A DNA stretch of 64,000 nucleotides from Edolisoma coerulescens (Eukaryota; Chordata; Aves; Passeriformes; Campephagidae). Of this stretch, positions 49,370 through 60,443 are shown piece by piece (the stretch's first letter is position 1; every line of letters begins with the position of its first letter). The notes under the pieces are model-generated. The model saw nothing but the letters and a program-made list of their open reading frames with translations. It did no database searches and had not been told where the DNA came from. Position numbers and translations under genes: made by a program. The stretch is taken from contig VWZW01001380.1 in the NCBI GenBank assembly GCA_013397115.1, positions 63,066 through 127,065 on the forward strand, written 5' to 3'.

Positions 49370-49458
49370 TCTGATGCAGTTCTTACAATCCTTATTCTTG
49401 TTCAGGATCAGTGTTTTTGCAGTGCCTGTGTTTTAGTTTAAGAGCACAGTGTCACCCT

Positions 49459-49497
49459 TCAAGATAAGTGTCCCTTGTAAGGCATGATGTCTTTCAT
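49459..49497 (-). other. Upstream ORF 2 in B3GNT5 leader (12 codons)
   Basis: A minus-strand ATG at 49497 and stop at 49461-49459, reading MKDIMPYKGHLS. Its ATG overlaps the stop of upstream ORF 1 (ATGA). The start context is weak (T at -3). It ends 89 bases before the B3GNT5 ATG and is in a different frame. Confidence 0.6.
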
Positions 49498-49634
49498 TCA
49501 GTGTCCTTGTGAAGACAGCTTTGTTCACAGATTTCACAAGTCATCTTTCTCAAAAAACGTTTTTCTTTGATTGAAAGAACACAGGCAGTTTTGAAAGATG
49601 AGACTTGCAGATGAGTATTTTCCCTTTGGGGCAT
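49494..49634 (-). other. Upstream ORF 1 in B3GNT5 leader (46 codons)
   Basis: A minus-strand ORF of 46 codons with A at -3 of its ATG. It begins MPQRENTHLQVSS and ends RKMTCEICEQSCLHKDTE, with Cys at 18, 33, 36, 40 and His42. An internal ATG lies at codon 31. It is out of frame with B3GNT5, so ribosomes must skip it or reinitiate to make the enzyme. Whether it is translated, or conserved as peptide, is unknown. Confidence 0.55.
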
Positions 49635-49679
49635 CTTGAAGCAAACACTACAGTTCTAATCGGAACTTCTCGTGTTTCT

Positions 49680-49688
49680 TTAGTTCAT
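49680..49688 (-). other. Minimal upstream ORF (ATG AAC TAA) in B3GNT5 leader
   Basis: A two-codon start-stop on the minus strand, 22 bases into the leader exon and in the same frame as upstream ORF 1. Tiny uORFs can slow scanning ribosomes; no evidence of use is visible. Confidence 0.5.
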
Positions 49689-49859
49689 GAAGATGAACAC
49701 CTGCCAATTCTGAAGGGAGAGAGGAGAAAAGTTTAAGTGAGCTTTTATTAACACATTTGGTTTTAGGTTTGGTCGTAGAAACGAGCTGACTACTCAGTCA
49801 CTGCCCATCACCGCCCACATACACACATCCCTCCTGCTCCCCGACTGGCAGCAAGTCAG

Positions 49860-50330
49860 AGGCGGTCAGTGGCCCGGAGCAAGCTTTGTGGAGGCCAGTG
49901 AAAGAGGAGATTGACACAGAAACCTCTTTCTTAGACCCCCACTGCCGTTAGCCGGCAGATGACAACATTTTAAAATTCTCCTAAGCTCGGAGGGCGCTGC
50001 ACCCCACGAATGGCCGGGTTTACAAACTGCCTTTTGGGCCGGCAGTCTGCTAAAGACCCAGAGCCGGGCGGAGCCCTGCGAGTGCTCCTGGGGCAACGAG
50101 TGCCAGGCGAGCGCTCCGTGTCCCCGCGCCGCCGCCCCCTTGCCCACCCTGGTCCTTCCCCCCAGCCCTGAGGGCGCCGCGATGGCCTCGTCCCGCACCT
50201 TCCCCGCCGCGAAGCCCCGGGACGNCGCGCCCCACGCCGGCCGCGACCGAACGGCCCCTCAGCCCCGCACCTTCCGCCGGGGGTGCTGCCGGTTCAACGG
50301 CACACGGGACACACAGACGGACTGACACAC
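49860..50330 (-). promoter_or_regulatory. CpG-rich segment upstream of B3GNT5 coding exon (candidate proximal promoter / first exon)
   Basis: A sharp rise in GC and CpG content against an AT-rich background, with a GC box GGGCGG at 50066-50071. It lies 150-600 bases upstream of the B3GNT5 leader acceptor. Minus-strand donor candidates are poor (AAG|GTGCGG at 50271 and 50199). There is one unresolved base, N, at 50225. Open frames through the island reflect composition only. Confidence 0.5.
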
Positions 50331-51516
50331 AGACTCACACTAACTTAGACAGACACACGAACAGACTGACTGACTCTCTCGTTCGGTACCCTGCCACAGG
50401 TACACCTCTCGACACCCCACTGCTCACACTTCAGCGCTACTGCCTCTGCTACCAGCTAGGGTTTAAGTGAAAAATCCAAAGCACAAAAAGCCACCCAAGT
50501 CCAGCCTTCTTGCCCTGCACTTTAAAATTCGGTTCTTGTAGCTGGAGTTGTCTCTGCTATGTAATAAACAAGAACAGCCTGAAGTAGCAACTGCTTGTTC
50601 ATCCCATGAAAAGCCAAAAATAGCTGTCAAGCAAGAAATGTAGGACTAGCGCCGTAAGGAATGACATCCCACAAACTAAGCACTTGTTGCACAGAAACAA
50701 CCCCTGAAGCAAGAGAACACAAGCTATCACTTTTAAGTCAGAAGTTATGTGCAGCACAAATGTTTTGAGACTGCTTTAGCCATCTGAAGTCTTGCAACTA
50801 GATAGCATGATGAGGATACAACAGAGTATACCGTGGTAAGAAAACCTGGGGCAATTTTGTGGTGCTCCAGCAAGGGGACCAGCTGCTCAAAATGGAAACC
50901 ATGCATTGGTGTATCTGAGGATTGCAGATTGTAATGCATAACAGAAAAGCTGTATGGGCAGTTTGGTGAACCAAAGTCAGTCAGCACTTTTTATAGTATC
51001 AGTTTAAACCCTTTTTATTTTGGAAACATGAAGTTAAACAATGCACCTCAGAGTTATAAACTCAGCAACTTTACAATAGGACACTATTGCAAAGCTTACT
51101 CTTGTTTCAGATGAAGCACAGGGATGCAGACAAGCTAGAGTGTTACAGAAATCCCAACATTTGGTAGTTCCTTTTGAAGGAGTGGGTCTGAAGATACCAG
51201 GCAGTCAGGTTGTTCACTGCCATCATGATAAACTTAAAAGCAGAGGACTGAAAGTAAAGGGAGCACAAGGCAATCTATTTAACCACCTGAAGCAAAGTTT
51301 ACCTTGGTAAACACAGGGATACTCATCACCAAATACAACTTTTTTAGATTACACTTGGCTAAGAAGTTTGGGAAACAGTCTGCAATTGCCCAAGCCATTT
51401 GGTAAAATGAGACAAGTCAACACCACAGATACAAAAGGACACGGTCACTGAGAGCTTGCAGTGAAACTAACCTACATGACAGTTATTTCCCACTAGGGAA
51501 AAATAACAGTCTCCAG

Positions 51517-51589
51517 AAAAAAACCAAAAACACCAACAACACTCAAACCAAACCCACACAGCCACCAAAAAAATCCACCACAAAACACA
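51517..51589 (+). repeat. A/C-rich low-complexity tract
   Basis: Repeated ACCAAAAACACCAACAAC-like words through CCACCAAAAAAATCCACCAC. Third tract of this type in the window. Confidence 0.75.
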
Positions 51590-54500
51590 TCATGGAAAGA
51601 GCTTTAAATATGAAGCAGCTAGCAGGGGACAGGAGGCATGGATAGACTCAGTTTTCTGCTCCCTGGCACCTTTTCCTGAAGTCAGGGATGCTGGAAAGAG
51701 AACTTAAGCTTCTCCTTGGAGAAAAAACACGCCATAAAATTAACTGGCTAAGGGCTGGAACAGTCTGGTCTGTCATTTCCTTGTTCTAGTTCAGCAGAAT
51801 TAGATGAACCATTCGTAGACAAAAGTTGTTCAGAATCCTCCTCAGAAAAATACCTCTCAGGTAAAACTTTAAAATGTGACTATAGATGAGCAGTACTGAT
51901 GAAATTTAGGGAGGTCTATACCCACTCGCCCACCTCTCTCCAAAAAAGTGTGGAGACATGCACTGAAGGTATGAATGCACAAGTAGAGTCTCTCTGATCG
52001 TCAGAACTTTTTATAGCCCATTTACAAGATCCAGCCTTTGGGCTTAGTCATGTTCTCCTTCCCATAGAAGGAAAACAGGTTGAGACACCACAGGAGCTAT
52101 TTGCTGCCATTTAAATTTCATCATTCCAGGAAAAGAAAACAATCCAACTCACCAATGTGTTCTCCCTGGCAAGAGGAAACACCATGGAACAGAGATAAAA
52201 CCATGCATGACAGTCATTTTTCTGACCATAATTAAGGTGTTTTTCCTCTTGGTGTGCATTTTCTTGCTTGTGGCTTGAAAGCTGTTAGATCCACTTTAAG
52301 ATTGGAGAGAGACTGTGCCTTTCTTTCCGGCAGATTTAAGATTAGAACTGCATGTGGTATTCCCCCCAGTTGTAAGTACTGCAGGCTTTTGCCATCCTGT
52401 AGCAATCCTGCCTTTCCTAAAGGAGTTTGTTATTTAACCTTTCAATATTACCACAAGCGTGACTCATTGTAGCAACTGTTCACTATTCTGTGTTTTGCAT
52501 TTGGAATATATTCTAGGGTGAAAGAGGAGCTGGCATAGTGTGAGTTGCAAACTCAATAGTTTGTAGAGTGACCACTACGGAAAAGCAAATCCTTAGGGAG
52601 CTACTTTAACTGTTCACAGAAGTCAGTATTTGGAAAATGTCAGTATGAAGTTTATTTCAGGATAGAAGTAGAACAGTTTTGGAAAGTCAGCTAAGGAGAG
52701 ACAGATAAGAGACATCCTAAAGAAAGACAGAGACACCTTAGACATGAAGTATCAGAGGCACAGACTCTCACAGGAAGAACCACGAAGAGACAAAATTTAC
52801 ACAAAAGACATCCATCACGGAGATGTTTTTCCAACACCACCCGGATAAAAACCTAAACCCAAGAGACGAACTAAGACAGAAAGAATATGTCAAAACTCCC
52901 AGCTACAAATTTTGTCATGCAGTACTATACACAAGCTGGGCTTCAATACACCACATCCCTGCACAACATGTATTTTAGGACAAAGATCATAATGTATAGT
53001 TATTTTTCACTCTTCCTGCTAGGACAGAAGATAAGTTCAGATCACAGGTGGCTTTGCCAGGCAATGCAGTATATACCAGGAAACACGATTTAAAATAGAA
53101 CCATTTTTTACAATCAACTTGTAGCAACTGGCCCTTTCACATCAGCAGCTCTTGGGTAAAGTTCAGAAGTCTTACCAGAAAGATTGAAGACCTCAAACAT
53201 TACCTAGTTCCAAACAGAAGTCATCTCAAGAGCTGCTGCTTACTATGTCCATGTTTTGTCCTTGGCTGTTGGGGACAGCTTCAGACTCACTCTGCCCCCA
53301 GTCCTGCCCTCTCATCCTTACCACACCAACCTTCCACAGCTGGCAACAGCTCTGGAGTTTATACAGTTGCTCAACAATCCAAATTCAACTCCTCCCAAAA
53401 TCTTGCCCCCAAAAAGCAACCTGCTGAATCCCTGAAGGAAGGATCAGAAACTGGCTAATTGAGGTCAAGCTGTGCCTAACCTAAGTGGACAATATGATTA
53501 AAGAGTTTCCTTTTGTAGGACCAGATGTAACACATTGTTTCTAAAGCTTTCAGTCTTTTCAATTCTAAGGCTACTGCCAGGTTCTGGTACTACAGAAATT
53601 TTGAAGCCCTAGAACAGGCTTTTGCTCTAAAGTCAGGATAGTTCTGTCACATGAGCCACTCCATACCAGTTTGTTTGACACTGGAGTGGCTGCCCAGGTT
53701 AGAAGGCACATTGTAGAGATGCTCCCTCCTGTTTCAGTTGCACTCCGTCCTGCTTGCTCCATCCTGACATCAGATGTCACAGGGTGACATGAGATGTCCT
53801 CTCAGCCACAACACCACCTCTACAGCACTAAAGGAATGTGCCCAGCCACAGAGGTGACAGAGGCAGATATGCTGCAGTTAAAGCTGCATGGGCCAAGATT
53901 ATCACTGCCTAGCTTTAAATTCAGACAGATGTGTCAAGCCTAGTGTAAGGATGGGACAGTCCTGTAAAGAGTAAGTTGGGTTTTCCTGAAGCTGTCAAAA
54001 TCTGTTTAGAAAGGGGCTATGGGGTTCAAAGAACACATCTTGATATGTTTGAGAGTTTTGTTTGTTAAGTAAAATTTAAAACCTTTTTTGCCATGTTTGA
54101 AGCAATTTAAACATTTATAATTCCTGTGAAATTGAACTCTTCCATCTCTAGTATTGATTTATGTACTGTTTACACACAAAGTCCAAAGGAAATCTAGTCA
54201 AGTTCACACATCAAAAAAGCCATCAAAACACAAGTTTATCAAGATTTTTCATTATGATTGACTAATTGAAGATTAAGAAAGTATGTATCTAAGTTAATGG
54301 GAGCAAAGCCTGAATGGAGTTTGCTGCTTAGAGCTTTAGCTACAAGATTATGTAACCCAGGTTCCCCTGATGATTCTTCTGTTGCTGACATGTCTTCACA
54401 AGCCCTGTTATCTGTCATCTCTTCCTTGGCCTATGTCCTCCTTCTTCACTTCCCAGTATTTGAAAAACTTCTTATATATTAAGCAGTTGCTTTGAAACTA

Positions 54501-57500
54501 ATCTCCAGGTTCTTCTTTTATGTGAGCTGAGTCACAAAAAGCAGAACAGAAGTACTAAGCAGGTTACATCCTGGCACTCTGAGAACTTCCTGCCATACTG
54601 ACAGAAGGTCGCTTTAGGAAAAAAGATGCAGTAAGTTACTTGGCTATGTCTGCCTTCCTACATAGTTTGCAAGCACCAAGATGAAAAGAAATCACAAACA
54701 GCCTGCAAAGAAAATAATTTCAAGTAATGTGAAAGCTTCCAGTGTTCACCTTGTTCTGTCCAAACTGTTGAGAAATGGAAGCCAATTCAGACAAGTATTC
54801 TGTAGGAAAATATGGTCACAATGGCAATGGAATTAACAAAAAGAAACAGTCCAGTGCTCCAAAGTTCTATGAAAAGTTTAGAATCAGGTCATAGATGCTG
54901 CATCAATAAGGAACATAATGCAGCAATGACTGACAGTAGCTCTGCAAATTTTGTTTCAAGAACATATAACCCATCTTCTGCGACCTCCTGTGCAAGCTTC
55001 ACCTGCAAGCTCTTTAGTTTGCCTGCAACTCTTCTCAGGGTATAGTTTCCTGGGATGGTACACCAGCAGTCTCACATGCTCTTTGTGCATATGTTGAGGA
55101 CTTCTCAGGTTGAACAGACACCTGACTTTCCATGAAGGTGAACATCCAACACTTTCCAAAACACAAACTCCTTAAATAATTCTGAAATTGCTCAGTCAAG
55201 AGGAATCCCCTTTTTAAAAACAATGGGCATCGAAGTACAGCACTTCCTCCAGGGAAGTTCTGTATCAGAATAACTGCAACAAGACCTAGAAAAATGAGCC
55301 ATTTGAAGCTGTGCCCACTTGCTAATTCTCACTGATGGCTAAAACTTGCAGGTGCTGAGCAATGTTGTCAGAGAAATTAAAAGGATGGCAAAGCTTTAGA
55401 TGGCAATTGAGTAAAGCAGTCAATTCCTTCAGGGCTGGAAGCAGAAACAGGTTGTAAATGCTTAGCACTGCCAGGAAGCAGCTAATTGCCAATAGAGATT
55501 TGGTTTCTACAGAGGTTTTGCACTTACTGTAACTATTGGGTGGAAAGAAAGAGAGTGATTTCTTCAGTTTCACCTAAAATGAGCTGAAAGCTTCCCAGCT
55601 GCCACAAGCCAATATAAATGGAGACATCTGCCAGAAAGAATGGATTTGCCTTCTTAAATTGCTTTCATCAAGATCAATTGCCCAAAACAGCCGCTATGGA
55701 GATGGCAGGAGAGGAGCAACACCACATCTTTCAAGCACCAGTCTACGTTTAGACTGCAATTCTCAGGTTGTTTTAACCTCACATATCCACTGTAGACTCT
55801 TCCCCCACACAAGCTAGAAGGAAGGACTGCATTTTCCAGCATGAGTCTACAAAATATGAGTCATTTAGTTCAAGAGATTTTGCATAAAATGCACAAACCA
55901 ACATGAATTTTTTTGCTTTGCGTGCAGCAGATTGGATGAAAAGAGCCTGTTCTTTGCACTGACAGTAAGGATAATATTCTGAAGTTTCAGTCAGGCAGTG
56001 TCATGATTGAGGCCACATGTACTCACATTCTGAGAAGAGGGACTAAGTCAAGCACTTAACTCCACACAGACAAGTCAGAGCTCTAAGACACAGCTACAAA
56101 GGCTGTAATGGCACCTGTTGTACAACTCGCCACATCTGTTTTGGCAGCAATGAGCTCTAACTGCTGAGCAGCAGTCTGCATTTATGTAAGTTCACTTTCA
56201 CAGTGCCATTTAAAGACATATGAGACTGGCAAACATTCCTTCCTACTCCCATGTACCAAGGCAAAAAGAGGTAGCAAAGGGGCAGAGCACATTAACTGCA
56301 GCTGTTAATGTTACTCCATTAGTATAGCCTCTGGAAAGTCACCTCCCTCTCCATTTTACAGTCGATCATTTCTGTTTGTATTTGGAGTCTTATCTGGAAG
56401 CTTCTGTGCAAGTGGTGTAACGAATTTTTTAGTGATTATAATATCACTTACTCTCAGGATACTATAAACACAGCTTGCCTGCAAAAGTGGGCAAGGACCA
56501 CAAGAGGCATTACAAAGGGCTTGCCACTACTTTCTATCCCACATTAGTGTATTCATCTCTTTACAAAAGTGTATTGCAGACAATCTTGCAAGAAGGACAT
56601 CCCATTAAAGATGGCATGCTTTGAGCTGAACATGAATAAAATTTTCCCCATACTAGAGAAAGCAACTGTGAAATATCAAGCAGCTAAGGGTCCAGTACAA
56701 AACTCAACACTGGAAGACAAGAAATTGCAAATTCCCTAGTTAGGCATTAATACTGAATATCCCTGTTTCATAGCATGTTCCAGTTGAAGAGCTACAACAT
56801 CAGGGCCCCACCTAATCACTAATTTTTTCTGCTGCTGTTTTAAGTAAGCCCATTCAAATATTTATTTGCAGCTAGACCTAGAGATGTTATTTCCTGCCTC
56901 TTTTCCCCACAAACCTAAGGTGATTTCTGTTCCAATCTGCAGGCCATACCTGAAGATCAAGCTGAACAACTATCTGAAGCAGAGTTTTTCCATGTTAGCT
57001 GCCAAACTAAAAGAGGAAGTCAAATTTCAGACTGACACAACTAACTGTAAGACTAGTTCAAGCTGCCTTTCTATGGGGCCTTTCAGAAACCTTTCTTTTG
57101 CCCAGTAAGAATACTTTAAAAAAAATGCAGTGAGTTAGAAAGTGTGTGAAGGGCTTGTTTAAACAGAAGGCTAACAACATTGTACCATGGCCATTTCTAG
57201 GTTTTAAGATTTTAATTCCAGAGTAAATATTCTCTCATCTGCTTCCCCATCTATCCCTCTTCCTAAGACAATATTGTAGCCTATGATCCCAATTCAGCAT
57301 CGAACTTCAGATGGATGTCCAGTACTGCAGCAAGAGCATGGATGTTACATGGGTCACTACTGTGTGGGCACTGAGCCAGGAAGACAGACAAATGAGAATT
57401 TGTAAGTTCAGTTTTAGATTAGGATACAGGGTGGTTTTGTGCCAAAGGATTGTGTTTTTCTCTTTCAGTTAGACCATTGATGATAAAACATGTTGGAATT

Positions 57501-58891
57501 AAAAATGTCAAATATACTGGTTAACTTACAGAGTATGGGAGCTGGTGGGTTTTCTTAGTGCTCTATTAGATTAGCTCTGCCTGTTCTACACTGAAGTTAG
57601 CACAGACCAGAGGTGAACTCTTGAGTCCACATAGCAGAGTATCATCCCATCAAGACTTCCCAGGTCAGTTCAGCTGCATAAACTTGCCTGTCTCTCTTTA
57701 AGCACGGCTCATTCACCTCAGCCAAGTCTCATGCTGACTTACCATCCAGACACCATTTATGCTCTATAGACAAATGAGCATGACAGAAATGCTGCATCAC
57801 CCTTTTCTGAATCAAATCCTTTCCTCCAACAGTTTCTTTACCCAAACCCACAAGTAGAGCCCAGGGAGACAAATCTGCAGGTTTGCTTGTAACCTGCAAA
57901 CCACATACACAAGAGTTTGAGGAAGCTGGGTTGCAGAACACTAGTGCTGGTTCCCATCCTAAGTCAGAACCGACACCACTTTTGCTTAAAACTCTTCCAT
58001 CTTGATGACCTAGGTGACATAGTCAGGAACATAGCCTGGTTTTCAGTTCTGTTGTTGGGGAGGTATCCAGGTCTGCAGTTTCAAGGCCATGCTTTCCCCA
58101 CCACACCCAGCAAGCACAAGGTCCAACCTTACACTGAATCCACCACGTGCAAAGCTGTACCTCGAGCAAAGCACACACTTACACACAAAGGTCTAGTAAT
58201 TTAAACTATAGGATCAGCCTAGAAAAGAAGCTGCTCTGTGGAGAAAAACAATACTTCTATCAACATCTAAGAAAGCACATGCATATATAATTAATTATAA
58301 AAGATGAGTTTTCTGATTAATGATAATGAGGAAGAGAACCTCTTTAAGGTGACCCCTAATGGCTCATCCCCTCCCATGAATGTAGTGGAGCTGCCACTAC
58401 CACAACCCTTCAAAGGCCTCCTCTTGAGATCACCAAGAGCAAATATTGCCCAAGCCACTCCATCTTTCTGTACACCCACAGACCTACATGCACTTAAGAA
58501 CAGACAGTCATTGCCCACTGTTCCTTGGCCCTGAACAGAGCCTGCCCTTGTTCATTCTCACCCCCTCCCGTTCACTGCTGTGCACAGCTACCACCAGCTC
58601 TTAAGCTGAAAGAGAGAAATGCTGTATTCTGCTCGAGGCTGAGGGAAGAGGAAACTTGTTAATGACCGTGTCTGCTTCTTGCATAATCCCATCTAGTGGG
58701 TTGTCTTCTTTCATTAATAGGAAATGCATCTATTTGAATCAAGCGAGCAGCCTATCCAATCACACATTCACTTCTTGTTTAGCATTTGTACTGCAGTTAT
58801 TTTCTTAAGAGATTAATTACCATTTGGGGTAGCTCAGCAGTAATTTGATAAAACTGTTTCAATCCATGCAGATGCTGTGTAAATGTGAAGT

Positions 58892-58920
58892 TTATATATA
58901 CTGTATATATACACACACAC
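58892..58920 (+). repeat. TA/CA microsatellite
   Basis: TATATATAC-T-GTATATATA is a perfect palindrome with a one-base centre, continuing into (AC)5. Confidence 0.85.
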
Positions 58921-60416
58921 TTTCTATAAAAGCATGAAGTACCAATCATGCAAGATATACCAGCGGAAGTTAAAGAACTAACATTTTTAACTACTTTAAA
59001 ATTAAAGTTACACAAACAGCACCTTAAATTCAGCTAAAGTCACACTAACTTGAGGCAAATCATTATCTAGAAATAGCAACACATCAGACTGTCCATTTCT
59101 CTTAACTTCCAGCCTTCAATTCTGAGAGCATTCACAGATCTAAGAAAAGCCCAAAATAGTTGTAGTGCATTGAAACTGAAGAAACGTTATGTTAGAAGGC
59201 ACAGGAGATAGTCTGAGTAACTAAACTCCTAAACAAACAAGCACTATACACACCTGTAAGGTTCATGTTCTCCAATCTCTATTTATATCAAAAGATCCCA
59301 CTTCTTGGGAAGTTACTGTCAGTTAGGGGAGAGGGTTATAGAACACAGCAAAGTTTTGCTGTATTAAGTGTACTGGATGAGCTGGCCACCAAAAAGGACC
59401 AGAGAGGATAATGTTTCACCACTGATTTAGCACTTCTATGAGATCTGGATTCATATATCCAGCTATCCTTTTCCATTAGTTCAGTGGTGAAATGTTTCAT
59501 TTCAATTATTTTATATGATTATGTAAGTTTCAAGGTTCTAATGTAGTTTACACATTTTAAATTTGTGAAGACACTCAGATATTTCACATCACAAGCTGAT
59601 AGTTCTTTGAAAATTTAAAAACAGATTCAGTACTGAAGGCTTCTACATGCATATTGGGGGTCTCCATGATTGCCTCAAGCCAGCCAGAAAGACGTAAGCA
59701 TCTCAGATTTTAGGATAATGTGGATCGAGAACACCTCAGCATAAACAAAGGAGCTGCAGATTGGCTGGGATAATAGCGGTGCAAGGCTTTGTTTAAGCCT
59801 GTCTGCAAACGGGGTGGGATGAATTCCATTAATCCTCTCCTACTTCTGTGGGAACTAAGGAGAATTTTGGCTTTTGTACGGCCTCTTCTGCAATGCAACG
59901 AGGGCAGGGATAGAACAGGAGACACTTGCCTGCTTTTTGTTATTAAATATGGGGAGCTGGAAGAGCAGAGGCTCATGGCAGCAAAGCAAAGCACCCCTCC
60001 TCCCCCACCCCATGCACTTACGAGAAACACAGAGCTGCAGCGGCTGAGGAGCAGCATCCGGCAGTTCCAGCTCACCACGGCTCGAGTGCCCTCACTGAGA
60101 GCTGCTAACAAGCAGCCACAACAAAGCCACAAAACAGAGGACTAAGCAAAGAGTTCCTCAGGCCTAGCTTCAAGATGCAAATCAGATAAGAAAAGTCAAA
60201 CAAAGGAGCTGCAAAACACTCCCAACATGTTTAATAAGCAGTGAGATTTCTCCAAGACTACAGTCTGTGTAAATTAAATGAATGAACTTGTGTATTTGCA
60301 TTTAACCAGAAGTACTTGTCTCAGCTTAGGAGAAAGGGATTATAGGTCACACTAGTCAATAACATCAAGAGCCAGTAAAATAATATTTTTACATATTTAA
60401 AAATAGGTGTCTGTTG

Positions 60417-60443
60417 TGTATATGTGCGTATACACACACACAC
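60417..60443 (+). repeat. TG/TA/CA microsatellite
   Basis: TGTATATGTGCGTATACACACACACAC, a short self-complementary alternating purine-pyrimidine tract. Confidence 0.85.

Larger units (their letters stand above)
49370..49709 (-). other. B3GNT5: B3GNT5 5' UTR part of the coding exon
   Basis: On the minus strand the leader begins at 49709, directly after a strong acceptor: a pyrimidine-rich run ending CTCTCCCTTCAG at 49721-49710. The 340-base leader holds three upstream ORFs, listed separately. Coding exons of this gene are preceded by non-coding exon(s) in mammals, which fits an acceptor here. Confidence 0.75.

Noticed and set aside
49866..50328. 110- and 92-codon minus-strand ORFs upstream of B3GNT5
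   Set aside because: CpG-rich promoter-like DNA; one frame runs through the unresolved base, and there is no homology.
59710..60145. 140-codon minus and 118-codon plus ORFs opposite each other
   Set aside because: Mutually overlapping with no recognisable motif. Only the GTAAGT donor inside was kept as a low-interest finding.
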